DNA of 64,000 nucleotides from Harmothoe impar (lineage: Eukaryota; Annelida; Polychaeta; Phyllodocida; Polynoidae). Under the pieces are notes generated by a model. It saw only the letters and a list, made by a program, of their open reading frames with translations, had not been told where the DNA came from and made no database searches. The DNA lies in NCBI GenBank assembly GCA_947462335.1, contig OX381704.1, positions 23,576,442 through 23,640,441 of the forward strand. Reading direction: 5' to 3'. Position numbers and translations under genes: made by a program. How positions within the stretch are numbered: the stretch's first letter is position 1; each line of letters opens with the position of its first letter. Below, in pieces: positions 11,814 to 29,699 of this stretch.

Positions 11814-11977
11814 TACCGTATCCGACGTAATAAGCGCCCTGGGCGCTCATAAAATTATTTCCATGGCATTTTTAGTACTTAAGAGTTTAATTGTCACCAA
11901 GATCGTGAAATTTGAGCCGTTGTTCTAGTCTAAAAATGCCCCAAAAAGGGAGGGCGCTTATTACGTCGAATACGGTA
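11814..11977. repeat. TA-flanked mariner-like MITE, copy 1
   Basis: The 164-bp element starts TACCGTATCCGACGTAATAA and ends TTATTACGTCGAATACGGTA, an inverted repeat of about 25 bp bounded by TA. It fits a Tc1/mariner or pogo-type non-autonomous element. It lies in the convergent gap between CTSC and TMEM209. Confidence 0.75.
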
Positions 11978-12043
11978 TGCGCTTATTACTATCAGGGGAG
12001 AATATTGGCTATCATCAATGCTAGTGAAGGTGGTGATTAGATC

Positions 12044-12049
12044 TTTATT
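12044..12049 (-). terminator. Candidate poly(A) signal of TMEM209
   Basis: AATAAA on the minus strand, 966 bp past the TMEM209 stop. It faces the CTSC signal about 430 bp away, so the two genes are convergent. Confidence 0.45.
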
Positions 12050-12664
12050 TATCAAAAAAGAAATACGAATTCTTAACAAAGTTTGACCCATTTATTCTTA
12101 CATCCATCCATATACCTTCTGCTTCTATACCACAAATTGCGCCATGCATTCCTATAACTCGGATCCAACTTAGTCCCAAACCCACACGCTACCTCTCAAT
12201 TAAAAATTCATGTCACATCCATTCCGTCATGACCTCACACATCCAATGAAAAGTGAAAAATTATGAAAACATTCTCTCGATGTCCCCACTTAGTTTATGT
12301 TTACTCCACATTCACTGATTTCAGTGATTGTTTATCTTAAATGTGTTCTATCCGCACACAAAAGGCCACTACATGTAAGTTGTCATCTTTAAGTTACCGA
12401 AATCCTTATCTATCCAGAATCGATGAATTCCTATGATCGAATTTCAATCTTTTTTCCATCTATATGTTGAGTAGGATTTTGGAATGCAGTAATCAATCAA
12501 AATATATTGTAGGTAAATCTCGAACTTCTCCCTAGTATTTCTATTAGAAAATATTCACAAGCCCAGCACATTGCTGTCCATAACTAATGAATTGTCTTAG
12601 GAGACCATTTTTGAGATTATGTGAATATGTGTGCACCAATACTGATTTTCATTTAAAAAAAAGA

Positions 12665-12757
12665 AGTAGAAAATGGCGTGGCATGCAGATGGGGTTCGAA
12701 CTCCTTGGTCTTGGTGTTTTCTTCCCAACATCTCTAACCACTAAAGTCTTGTAATAA
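12665..12757 (-). repeat. tRNA-derived SINE-like fragment
   Basis: On the minus strand an A-box-like TAGTGGTTAGAGATG (about 12730-12744) is followed at normal tRNA spacing by a B-box-like GGAGTTCGAACCCC (12691-12704). The cloverleaf is not intact. It may lie in the TMEM209 3' UTR. Confidence 0.4.
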
Positions 12758-13009
12758 TCTTGTAATAATCAGTTGAATTAAGCTTGGCCTGTATACAAAC
12801 ACTGGGTGTGTTGCAAAGGCTTGAGGCGACCTATGCCTTGTCCAGTACCCACAGAATGTTGATACATTGGGTCAATGCGGCCTATGCCTTGTCCAGTACC
12901 CACAGAATGTTGATACATTGGGTCAATACGGCCTATACCTTGTCCAGTACCCAGAGAATGTTGATGTGGCATACGCCCATATAATGTTGATACCCGACGT
13001 TGAAGCATC

Positions 13010-19552
<6,543 letters not shown>

Positions 19553-19558
19553 CTTCAC

Positions 19559-21078
19559 CTGAGAGGAAACATAACACATCTTAGTCATCTATGTCAACTT
19601 CATCATATTAAACAATGCCCATGGGCATACCGAAATGATAGAAGTCAACACACCTGAGTCAGGGCCTGACCTGTCAGATAGATCTTGTAGTTGGCTGCAG
19701 GTGTGTTATAGCAGCTGGCGCCCATAAATAAATGTACCGGTATACATAATCAATAATAACATAAATCTATGATAATAATAATAACTCTTTTTTTTTTGTT
19801 TAGGGCAATTTATAAAATTTATAAAAATTTATAATAGGCCTATGCCTACATCTCAATAATTTGTCAAAAATGTCCCCACTTCAGTGAAAGCCAGACTGTG
19901 ACAGAGAAAGACAGGTTACGTGTCAATGTTGTCAGCTAGTGATTTAGGGAGTGGTCATTTTTTAACAACAGGGGGGGGGGGGTCGGTGGATGTCCGCGCG
20001 AGTGGGTCGAAACTTTTTTGCCCCCCCCCCCCCCCCCGCGAGAGGGGTCGAATTTTTTTTGGTCCCCCCTCCAGCAGGTTGAAATTGAGCGCAGCCGAAC
20101 CCTTTGAGCTATAGTAATGCGCAGGCTTTTCCGCTAAAAAGGGGTGTAATTCTTTTGGTCCCCCCCTCAAGAGGGGTCCAAATTTTTTTGGTCCCCCCCT
20201 TCAAGGGGTCCAAATTTTTTTGGTCCCCCCCCAAATCCACCACCACCCCCCCCCTGTTGTTAAAAAATGACCACTCCCTTAATGCAACAGTTACAATGAT
20301 TGTAGTGCTAGGCTATTCATAACCCTAGGCCAGGCATAGCCATAGGCATTGCCATTGTGATTGTCATGATGGTGATTTCTCAGTCCCAATTCTTCAACTG
20401 AAATTGAGAAATTGAGTGAATACCGTTTTCATAGTCTTTACTCTTATAGATCTACTCAATTGAGTCTGGGAGTATCACAAGCCTTGTAGTCTCTTCCTGA
20501 TTGCTCATAAACATAATATAACAGATAAAACATACCTATTCTTGCGATCACGTTTGAATTACAGTCATCTTGCACGTTTTCCTCATTCAATTGCCGGCTT
20601 TTTCGCTGATGGGCAACAAGCAATGGCTCCGAAACGACATGACACTTGCTGATAAACCAATAGGCCACGATTATATGTCTATCTTCTTGACAAAGGCACA
20701 GATATAGAGGGAAATTAGTTAATGATATGTTATTAATGCAAAAAAAAAAAAAAATTGATATGAACCAGCATGAGGCTCATTTATCAATTTATCAGCAAGC
20801 ATCATGTCGCACCTGCTGTATATTTAGAACTCTTCAACTCCTCGAAAGGAGGCCAATTTGTGCCTAGATCACGTGGTGCAAACAAAACAAAATGTCCGCT
20901 GCGTAGGATGAGAACGAATATTTTGGAAGGCGCATTACAGAAAACTCTCTATATTTAACCAATAATCTACAGCTTGACGAAGATCTAAGCTGCCGGTATT
21001 GCTTAGTTGCTCTGCCGTAAGTTTTACTGGCTGTTTCGGCCTGCTCTAGTTCAGACGACTAGCAAATAGGGTCTCAAA
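19559..21078. promoter_or_regulatory. Divergent region between TMEM209 and FBXO7
   Basis: About 1.5 kb lies between the first TMEM209 coding exon and the FBXO7 start codon. It contains a Harbinger-like MITE (19947-20278), a possible TMEM209 5' UTR exon ending at a GTATGT donor (20531-20535, minus), an A run near 20740, and unique DNA. Promoters of both genes should lie between about 20690 and 21078; no TATA box is evident. Confidence 0.5.
19947..20278. mobile_element. PIF/Harbinger-like C-rich MITE, copy 1
   Basis: The element of 332 bp starts GGGAGTGGTCATTTTTTAAC and ends in its reverse complement GTTAAAAAATGACCACTCCC, flanked on both sides by TTA. A 3-bp TWA target duplication is the mark of the PIF/Harbinger superfamily. 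The interior has repeated blocks of poly-C followed by AGAGGGGTC and a T run. Confidence 0.85.
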
Positions 21079-24000
21079 ATGAAACTTCGACTGCGACTCG
21101 GTCGTCAAACGAAAGTGACACAGGTTGAAGAAACGTTGACATTTCAAGCCCTCAGAGCAATCGTCAGTGAGGAATTCCATGATCTTTGTAGTCCACATAG
21201 GTATGTTCTTTGATTTATTCAGAATATTAATAGTGACATCTCTGCCTTCACTGTTAAAACTTTGTTTCGAGAATGGTCAAATATAAATAATTGAAATTCA
21301 GAGGTAGGGATTTCAAACCTCTCAATGTCACATTGATTGGATATTATTGAATAATTGATCGAATAATTAACACTTAAAATAGGGATTGGGACAGTTAAGA
21401 CTCGCACACAGCCTTTAAATCGAGTACCTTTGATCCTGTCTTTGAAGTACATCGTGGCCGTGGGTGTACAAGACTTCAAAGGGCTGAGGGAAACGGGTGT
21501 GACTCGCTGGTGTGACTTGCTCAAGTTGCTGGAAGATGTGACAGTTAGCAACTGCACTGCGACTGGGTCGGGGCGAGGTGGTGTGTGTGGGGCGGGGGGG
21601 GGGGGGGGGGGCGTGAGGCAGGGGTGAGCTTGTGAGGGAGGGATGAGCCGGGAGGTGCGACGGCTGAGCAGGTAGCTGCAGTTGAGTTGTGGTGACGGCT
21701 TCCTCTGGGGCAGGGGATAAAAAGGCGATGTTTCAGCCTCTAAGACACACTCTCACTGTGCACAGTGACGGGACAACATCAGACGGCCATCCAGCATCAG
21801 AATACCAGACCTCTGCAAGACGACATATCTGCCGGACCAACCTCCTTCTGCCGGACCTGACCCCCGATCTGACCTTTGAAAGTCTACACCTCTGCTGGAC
21901 GACACGGCGCAGACACCCAGACCCTCTTGAACCTCATCTGCTCCCAACTTTCCTTCTCACCTGAAAAAGTTGACCAATCTCTTCCCTGCCCTGCTGCACA
22001 GCCCATTACCCGTCATGTCTCGCCGGGACATCGGCCGCTACCTCTGCGTTGTGTGTGAGAAGGACGTTAGGAGGGACCAGTGCCCCCTGAGGTGCTCCAA
22101 CTGCAGTCACTGGCAGCACAGGGCGTGTAATACGGGCCTCACCAGAGCACACTACCTCGTGCTGACAGACCAGTCAGACTACGACTGGTTGTGTGTCAGG
22201 TGCGCTAATGCTGATCTAAATGACTCCTGGCTGCTGTCCTTCTCCCGACCCTGTGACGACCTGATGGCTGACATGGGTGAGAGCCGTGCAGGAGAGACCT
22301 CTTCTGACGAAGAAGCGATGGACACTGCACCTGCCCGTGATCGTGCTGCCCCGGCTGTGCTGCGACCCTCCAACCTTGACGTCAGCCCTGACTCTGATTC
22401 AAGCTTTGACTCCGATTCAAGCTTTGACTCTGATTCAAGCTTTGACTCTGATTCAAGCTCTGACGCTGACGACAGTGTACCTGTCCCTGGGCGCCAAGAT
22501 GCCCATCGTCGTGCTGTACCTGTGCTGCTACCCTCCAACCTCCACGTCAGCTCTGACTCTGATTCGGACTCTGATGACTCAACAACTTCAAGCCACGCCT
22601 TCAGCTTCCTTGACCACGTCCCTGACAACTTCTACCGGGGTGAAGTCACGGTAGATGGAGGTGCTCGTCATCTGCTGTTCGCCACCGAGTACCAACTTGG
22701 GCTCCTCAGCAGGACCAGGTCCGCCTCCCTGGGCACCACCTCTAAGATAGTCGGCCCCTTTAAGCAGATGCTGTCCCTGCATGTGACCCTGGGGAGGGGT
22801 CAGAACTCGGAGCAGGTGCCGATCTGCTTTGTTCTCATGAGCTGCTGTACAGAGGCCGATTACACTGCTGTCTTCCGTAAAGTCAAGCTCCTCGCCCCCA
22901 ACTTCCAACCCCGGTCGGTCATCATGGACTTTGATGTCATCAAAGCCAATGCCATCAAGGAGGTCTTCGGTGACATTGTTGTACGCGGCTGCTACTTCCA
23001 GTGGGCGCAGGCGGTATGGCAGAAAGTAAAGGTATTGGGACTTTCAGCGGCGTACCTGAAGAATGGACCAGCACACGACTTCATGGCTCGGGTGTTTGCC
23101 CTGCCCTACCTTCCAGTAAATCACATCAGGCCTAGCCTCGATATAGTGCACCAAAGTGCCACTCCCCAGCTTCAACTGCTTCTCGACTACATCCGAGCGA
23201 CGTGGATCAACGGTGACTTCACTGCTGAGAACTGGTGTCTCTTCAGGCAGCACACCAGGACCACCCACGACGTCAACGTTTGGCACAGGCGTCTCAACAA
23301 GGAGGCCAATGGCCACCCTCTAGAGCCTCAGCTCCTTGTCCGTCTCCTCCACGACTCCACACGGTACATCAGGCTCACCGAGCGGTTGGTCGCTGAAGGC
23401 CAAACCCTGTACCCGCGCAAGAAGAGGAACCTCTTCCAAGTAGCACTCTCTGATCTGTGGGATAAATACGCAGATAAGAAACTGACGACCAGTCGGTTCC
23501 TCGACTCTGTCTCCAAGCTTGTCGGACCCATCAACCGACCAACTATTAATACATGCTAAACTGATGAACTGTAAAAGAGCGCAACATGCATCTTGATGTA
23601 TACAGCCCTACTCCATTCTTCTACCCGATCGATTTAATAGATCAACAATTGTAATATTACATGTTCAATTACTGTGTATTTATTTGTTTGTTTATTTACT
23701 TGTCCTCCTTGCACTGTCAATACTACTGTCGGGTGTTAGTCATTACCAAAATAAGGTCCGAGTGGAGTAGCGTGATGCATGTTGAATGTGCTGATCATGT
23801 TCTGTAAATGGATGTATTGTATACTGATCTCTGTTACAATAAAGGAAACCGTGTTACGGGTGTCAACATGTATACTGCCTATTGATGTTATTTCTTTTTG
23901 TACGATAAGATCTGCCTTTAACTGCAGCTGTCACATTATAATTGAGAAATAATGGCAAATCGTGTATAACCTGGGGGTTATGTCAGAAACAAACATTAAG

Positions 24001-27000
24001 TGCGGGTTATAAGATTCCCTGAAAGTTTGGGTTAAATGCCGCTTTTTGGTAGTTGTACAATTACATGGGAACCCACCGCTGCGCTGGTGAGCTCAGTCTA
24101 TTAATGCCTTAATTACTTACAACCCAAAGGGGAATGTCCTTTCAGATAGGTTATACATGTACTAATCAGTATTCCCCCAAGAGGACACTCAACACCAATC
24201 AAAGTACAAGGGACAAATTCATCATATAAGGACATTGCTACGATATAATATTATCTACATGTATTTTTGAATATTTTTTCAAATCCCCCAATATCCCCAT
24301 TTCAGGGACTTTGAGCTGAGTCTGAATGGCTCAGAGGCTATAACCACCAGCTCCAGTACCCCGCTCAGGGACCTGTCCATCGTGCATGGGGACCTGGTAC
24401 ATGTCCTACTGCCCCAGGAGGTGCAGGAGGTGAGCGCCGTGCCCACCACAGACAGCAAACGGACTAAATATGAGGAGACAAACCAAAGCGGTAATAACCC
24501 CCGTGAAACACCCGGCCCCTCTCATAACACTGCTCCAGCGACAACAAACTCAGCCCATGGCGGAGCCGAGTCCTCGGTGAGTCGTAGATCTGAGCCGGTT
24601 GCCGGAACATCGTCCGGTGTGGATGACCCTATGGAGTGTGTGTGTGATGATGACGATGAGGCTATACAGGACAGTGAGGTGAACAAGTACCTGAAGGAGC
24701 CCATGTTGGTGTGTGACTCGACCCCCGACTCTGTACCCCAGACCTTACAGCACGTGTACGAGGAGGCGGGGGCGGCCAGCCACAACGAGGCCGTCTGTGT
24801 GCTGCTACATGTACTCATGTCAGAGAGCGGCTTCTCCTCTGGGGTAAGTGTCAAGGGCGCTTTTCATACTTCTCGCTAGAATTTCTGATAGGATAATTTC
24901 TTACATGAAATTGACCATACTAAGGTTTCCTACTCATTAGGGACCAGGGAGTAGCATCTCAAGAGACTCTGATGTGGAATTTCTCGTAATTTATAACAAA
25001 TACTTTACTGGGGATTGAGCAAAAGGGATATCAAATGTGAACCAACTCAAAAAGTATAAGTGTAACACTGAGGCATGTCGAATTGCTGAAAAAATACAAA
25101 AGTGCCATAACTTATAATTGGTTATGGAGATTTTCATTGGTGAGAAATTATACCATGTGTTAAAATGAAAAACTTCATTGCCCATTCAGACACAAGCGAC
25201 AGGTGTAGAACGAGACCACGTGCTGTTCCCGTTAATGCCGGGTGGGTGGAAGGCACAGAAGACGTACCGTCTGACGTACAACCACGAGACGTGTCCCGGA
25301 GTTACCTTCACACTCATCTGTGTACCCATGGGCAAGGTTCTAATTGTCCACGGTAAGTACTCTTACCGTAAAATCTTGCATATAAACTGCGACTTGTACG
25401 CGAGTCAGCTTTCTTTTGATACCAAACATACCTATATAGGGTGCAGCTTATACGGAAGTTTTGATAAGTACACGACAGTACGAATTTTCAGATCCCTCTG
25501 CGACTTATGTAATCTGTCAAAGTAGGGGTGCTGCTTATACGCGAGTTAGGCTTATACGCGAGGTTTTACGGTAAGTCTCTTGTACTACAGGTACCCCTCA
25601 GGGAATCTGCACCCTGAAACTCTATTACCCGCACATGGCGTCTGAAAATTGCCACTCTAATACTGTACTTTATATTGGGTGTTTGTGACACCTTGGTAAG
25701 CCTATATACTGAGTATAACATGTATGATAAGAAGTATCATTATTATGTTTATTTTACGTTATGGATGAAGTTAATAGTGGTATGTTATCAATTTTTTTCC
25801 TCTAGGTACTACAAGTGGAGCAAACCTTGCACAAAAATGTCAGTTCCAGTTCGAACCATCAGATTATGTTATAACAATCAATGAAAGTAAGTTATCAAAT
25901 ATATATCTATTTTGATAATTTCAAGTATTGAAATACAAAGCAGTTGTCCACAATTAAAAAACACAGGACAAATGTAGAGATGTGTTATAGAGGCTGGTTA
26001 CCATGGATGGACTTGTGTTTGATGGTAGAAGCAGCAATAGGTTAATCCATGAATCCAAGAAACATCGTATAGCTTTATCTGATTCTGTATAGAAACTCAA
26101 CATTCTCTGTGAAGTAATTTTATGTAGACAATGAACACATGGCATGTTGATTAAAGGCTGTCGGCATGATCCACGACTTGCCTGTGAGTGACAGGGTCGT
26201 CATCATACATGAATGCAATCTTTGTATTAAAGCACTATATAAATGTACTTAAAATTCCCATCTCTGATGTTATACACACTGATCTACGACACGTTGTATT
26301 TGCAGGTGCATCAAAAACGTTCAAGAATCTCTCAAAAATATCGCGGCTGTTCAAAGATAAAATTGCATATGCCATTATTCAGCTATGTCGACAAGGTAGG
26401 TTGAATGGTAGGGGGCTGTAGCATTAAATAAATAAAATAAAATGAATAGAAAATGAATTATGTGGTAATCATATCCTCTCTATATCCTGAGAATCTATAT
26501 CCTGTATGTTGATTTCAAACATGTCTGACATCGGTTCCATTTTGTTTCCATTTTAGATCTCGGCCATCCAATTACCACCGGTCTCCTGGGTCTTGTTGAG
26601 GAATTGAAAGTAAGTAGGTTACCTTCTGCCAACACCATATGATAGACAACTGAGAAAAATATATTTGGTATCAGCCCTATTTACAATGCATTCTCTTTCC
26701 CATGTTTTTTATCTAATTATACATTTCCTGTAACTTTCCCCACAGGTGCAGATCTTCTCACACTTGGACGCCCAGTCATTATGTCGCGTCTCACAGGCTG
26801 GGCAGGAGTTTCACCGACTTGCTATGCAGCCTAAACTGTGGAGAAGACTGTATCTACGTACATTTGGGAGTGAGTATGGTTTTGGCTGATTCTGATAGAA
26901 ATTTAGTTAAAGGATCAGTAGTATGTATTACTTTCAACATCCATAGTAGAACAAGTGTTTGCAAATATTAACATATCGCTACTAGATTTCAGTACATGTA

Positions 27001-28008
27001 TATATATATATATCTAGAGACATGAACGTCCCATTTTGTCTTTTCAGGAAGAACAAATAATGATCTATCTCAAGATTGGTACAAGGTAAGTAGATACAAT
27101 GTCAGTTTTTCAGCTTTCCACATATAGTAAAATTGCGAGTAGATTTTATCAAATTTTATTTCAAAGACATATTGACATTTTCCTACCATATATCAGTCCA
27201 GTCATAATTAAAGTCCAGTCAAAATCGTACTGCTGATAAAAAATGATCTGACCAAAAGTTATGCTTGTGTATCCAATTGTGTAAATCCAATTTACTGTGC
27301 TACAGCTATACAAGGAGAAGCACATTCTGCGTAAAGAAATGCGGGTGAGGATGCACCAGGCGCGCTGTGTCGTACCTCCCCGGTTCATCCCGCCCCCCTT
27401 CGCAGGCACTGGGGACCCCTTCAACCCAGGCTTCAATCCAGGATTCATCGGTGGTGACTACGACAGATATCCAGCCATTCCAGGTCTACCTGGCATTCCA
27501 GGTACATGTGTGTTTTACAACTGTTGATATAGTAGATGCAAATTAACTTTTTTTCTGCTCCTTTTCTATGATTGATGTACCATGATACACATGTACTTTA
27601 GTGATGATTTTAGCCAAGGATGAACCATAGTGAACACCTAGACCATAAAGTGTTGTCCTTTTGTAATATCATTTCCGTGGAACAATATCATTTCTATACA
27701 ACGGTGAGAGAAAAGTCAAATTTAAAATAATTGAAACCGATACCATCTCAACGTATTAGAATTTTTTTTCCATAAATAACATCCGTTGCATACAACTATG
27801 TGTAAAATGTGTCATTCCCTTTGCCACAGGTGTTCCGGGAGGTGTTGGCCCTGCGGTACCCAGACCACGGTTTGACCCCTTTGGTCCCCTCCCTCACCAG
27901 CGCTTCCCTCCGGCCCCAGGTGGGGGGCCGTGGGACGGGCGCCGCGGGGGGTTCGGTAGAGGCAGAGGGGGTGGGGGTGGTTTCGGAGGAGGTGCTTTCT
28001 TCATGTGA
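21079..28008 (+). CDS. FBXO7: FBXO7, F-box protein 7
   Basis: FBXO7 is a substrate receptor of SCF ubiquitin ligases, with known roles in proteasome regulation and mitophagy. Exons: 21079-21200, 24306-24843, 25190-25352, 25806-25886, 26306-26395, 26557-26609, 26746-26869, 27048-27085, 27306-27501, 27830-28008. The phases join into 527 residues (human about 522). Residues 1-80 are a ubiquitin-like domain (MKLRLRLGRQTKV...VHGDLVHVLLPQE). An acidic, Ser-rich linker follows. The FP dimerisation domain runs from about 185 to 330 (ETCPGVTFTLICVPMGKVLI, LSKISRLFKDKIAY). The F-box is at about 333-388 (LLGLVEELK, LCRVSQAGQEFHRLA, LWRRLYLRTFG). The tail is Pro/Gly/Arg-rich (GGDYDRYPAIPG, GRGRGGGGGFGGG) and ends FFM, as expected. 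Intron 1 (3.1 kb) contains another gene on the same strand. Confidence 0.95.
21717..21723 (+). promoter_or_regulatory. TATA-like box of the nested PHD-MULE gene
   Basis: GATAAAAAGG lies about 300 bp upstream of the ATG at 22015, downstream of a G-rich stretch (21568-21615). With the poly(A) signal at 23838 it suggests the nested gene is an independent transcription unit. Confidence 0.4.
22015..23559 (+). CDS. Intronless PHD finger / MULE transposase-like protein nested in FBXO7 intron 1
   Basis: An uninterrupted frame encodes 514 residues from ATG 22015 (the frame extends upstream only through non-ATG codons). Residues 11-63 form a full C4HC3 PHD finger (C11, C14, C27, C30, H35, C38, C60, C63). 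Residues about 105-200 are acidic and Ser-rich with tandem SFDSDS units and a duplicated PSNLxVS segment. Residues about 220-440 resemble the Mutator-like (MULE) transposase domain: FKQMLSLHVTLGRG, IMDFDVIKANAIKEVF, GCYFQWAQAVWQKVK, VWHRRLN. Against the family pattern the first catalytic Asp (DGTF) is Leu239 in SLGTT, the His of CxxH is Gln329, and the Glu before GWH is Asn421; Asp305 remains. I infer a transposase-derived protein unlikely to cut DNA. No terminal inverted repeats were found around it. Confidence 0.85.
   Translation: MSRRDIGRYLCVVCEKDVRRDQCPLRCSNCSHWQHRACNTGLTRAHYLVLTDQSDYDWLCVRCANADLNDSWLLSFSRPCDDLMADMGESRAGETSSDEEAMDTAPARDRAAPAVLRPSNLDVSPDSDSSFDSDSSFDSDSSFDSDSSSDADDSVPVPGRQDAHRRAVPVLLPSNLHVSSDSDSDSDDSTTSSHAFSFLDHVPDNFYRGEVTVDGGARHLLFATEYQLGLLSRTRSASLGTTSKIVGPFKQMLSLHVTLGRGQNSEQVPICFVLMSCCTEADYTAVFRKVKLLAPNFQPRSVIMDFDVIKANAIKEVFGDIVVRGCYFQWAQAVWQKVKVLGLSAAYLKNGPAHDFMARVFALPYLPVNHIRPSLDIVHQSATPQLQLLLDYIRATWINGDFTAENWCLFRQHTRTTHDVNVWHRRLNKEANGHPLEPQLLVRLLHDSTRYIRLTERLVAEGQTLYPRKKRNLFQVALSDLWDKYADKKLTTSRFLDSVSKLVGPINRPTINTC
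22386..22470 (+). repeat. 18-bp coding tandem repeat (SFDSDS)
   Basis: About four in-frame copies of an 18-bp unit (GACTCTGATTCAAGCTTT) expand the acidic Ser/Asp linker of the PHD-MULE protein. The repeat is likely to vary in length between individuals. Confidence 0.85.
23560..24305. other. Right part of FBXO7 intron 1
   Basis: Apart from the 3' UTR and poly(A) signal of the nested gene, nothing is recognised. The stretch 23965-24060 (TAACCTGGGGGTTATG, GCGGGTTATAAGATTCC) resembles a decayed piece of the 'ATAAGCC' MITEs. Confidence 0.4.
23838..23843 (+). terminator. Poly(A) signal of the nested PHD-MULE gene
   Basis: AATAAA (in ACAATAAAGGAAACC) about 280 bp after the stop, still inside FBXO7 intron 1. 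Use of it would end the nested transcript before FBXO7 exon 2. Confidence 0.6.
25364..25573. repeat. TA-flanked pogo-like MITE, copy 3, beside a splice donor
   Basis: Starts TACCGTAAAATCTTGCATAT and ends TATACGCGAGGTTTTACGGTA. It begins 12 bp after the end of FBXO7 exon 3, so it almost touches the GTAAGT donor. Confidence 0.75.
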
Positions 28009-28258
28009 TTATAGTAGACTTCTGTACGTTTACAGAAGTAACTCTTTGGGGGAACTTGGGTCAATTTGTCTCTAGATGTACTTTTTAAATACAGATCTAT
28101 TGTTCACCGTAAAAATTGTACTCTGGTTGAGATGACAGATTTTGTGTTGACGAACAATCAATTCCGTGGCATTACCTCTCATTGAGATGTATCTGAAGCC
28201 ACTTGCGGACACTACCCAGCAGGAACAGTATGGAAAGCAAAGGATATTTCCTCGAATA

Positions 28259-28445
28259 GCCCTTTAAGGGAATATTTGTCAATAAGGCAATATTTGTCAT
28301 GATGCACCAACACAGTGGAGTAACTGCATTGGTGCATTATGCCGACCCTTCAGTCCATTGTGTCAGCATTATGCATGAATGCAGCCCACTCGCCAGGGGT
28401 ACATACATGCACCATGACGACATTGAAGTACGATGCCGTTGTTTA
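28259..28445. repeat. TTAA-type palindromic MITE, copy 4, in the FBXO7 3' UTR
   Basis: The core words CATGATGCACCAA, GTGCATTATGCCGACCCTTC, TATGCATGAATGCAGCCCAC and ATGCACCATGACGAC are present. The left end is diverged (CCTTTAAGGGAAT) and the right end is unclear. Confidence 0.6.
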
Positions 28446-28552
28446 AATGCTCTTTTTCATGTAGATGTGTCATAGACTTAAATGAGAGACTTTCATGTGG
28501 TTCAAGATGAACAATAACACTGCTGTGATGCTGTGAAGACGGTTTCTTGGAA

Positions 28553-28558
28553 AATAAA
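28553..28558 (+). terminator. Poly(A) signal of FBXO7
   Basis: AATAAA about 545 bp after the stop codon, followed by a T-rich stretch with TGTCTGTTATTTCG. The FBXO7 3' UTR would include a palindromic MITE copy. Confidence 0.7.
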
Positions 28559-28926
28559 AACCTACTTCAATTTTTACATGTCTGTTATTTCGTCAATCCT
28601 TCAAGACATCACCCCCCCTCCCAAATTTCCCTCACGAAAAATTTGCCAATAAATAAAAGTGTATAAATTAAAAACCAAGGACAATAGATAATCCAGGAAT
28701 ATTTTAAGTTCTACAACTCCCCCTTTGGGATGTGATTTCGCATTTTATTGTCATGTAGAATTCCTTTGGTATCAACATTAGACCAGCGACATTAAAACAT
28801 ATATTGATAAATCTCCCGTTGCCTCAAGCCTAAATGGCTCGTCAATTAAAAATACTTGCGATGATGGGATATTCAAGAATGCAACCGAACGTAAAGAATA
28901 AAGCAACGGCTGTCGTAATTTATAAC

Positions 28927-28932
28927 TTTATT
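28927..28932 (-). terminator. Candidate poly(A) signal of UBA3
   Basis: AATAAA on the minus strand about 1.05 kb past the UBA3 stop, convergent with the FBXO7 signal some 370 bp away. The 3' UTR would include two palindromic MITE copies. Confidence 0.5.
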
Positions 28933-29261
28933 TACATCACAGCTGGCCAAAGTTTAGTATACATATGAGGCAGATTATAGTGACTTTCAAGATCCATCGT
29001 CTGATCAGTTAGGTTGTGCATCTTAAGGCTCTTATATACCGTATAGATTCTATGTTAATACAATGAGAACTGGGATGATGTCTATGTTCTGGAAATGGAT
29101 GGACACAATCTTTCGGTCTTTCATGTATGCAACCGTATAATCCGTATATATACAAAGAAATGTACAAACAAACAGAAAATAGATGGGACAATGGATACTA
29201 GTGTTATTTGTGAAGGAAGGAACCCCACAGGGACAATTACCTGAGATTTAATATAAGAAAC

Positions 29262-29410
29262 TTAACCCCTTAAGGACAGCATGATGTCTCAAGTCGTCAT
29301 GATGCGCCAATGCAGCACCAGCAAGTAATTCTCCGGCGCTACATTCCTGTATCATGCTAACGATTCGGACATGCTGCATTAAAGCACTATGCCACCCTTC
29401 AAGGGTCATA
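29262..29410. repeat. TTAA-type palindromic MITE, copy 5
   Basis: Starts TTAACCCCTTAAGGACAGCA, contains CGTCATGATGCGCCAATGCA and GCAAGTAATTCTCCGGCGCT, and ends near CACCCTTCAAGGGTC. Confidence 0.7.
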
Positions 29411-29527
29411 AGAGGCTCTCTACCGATCTAAAGATTTACTTGTGCAGTATTAACTTGACAGAACACTGTGGGATGTAGCTCCTGTGAGAAGGAGCACCAT
29501 TGGGATTTGTCTTTGGGTGTGGTTAGA

Positions 29528-29699
29528 ACACCCTTTAAGGACGGCACATTATTTAATGAACAGTTGTCGTCATAATCCACTGCATTGGTGCACCATGCAG
29601 ACCAACTGGGATGTCATCAACCCTTAAGGGTCCCTCCGATATACGATTCATTAATGTGGCAGTAAAGCTGTACCACAGCATGTGGCCTTAAAGGGTTAA
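29528..29699. repeat. TTAA-type palindromic MITE, copy 6
   Basis: Left end ACCCTTTAAGGACGGCAC, right end GTGGCCTTAAAGGGTTAA. The interior is shorter and diverged. Confidence 0.7.

Noticed and set aside
21970..22014. Earlier start for the PHD-MULE protein
   Set aside because: The upstream codon is TTG; the first ATG in frame is at 22015 and immediately precedes the PHD finger.
22179..22628. Minus-strand ORF of 149 codons opposite the PHD-MULE gene
   Set aside because: It mirrors the SFDSDS coding repeat on the other strand and has no independent features.
24382..24879. Separate 165-codon gene
   Set aside because: It is FBXO7 exon 2 read past its donor; the apparent start codon is GTG inside the ubiquitin-like domain.
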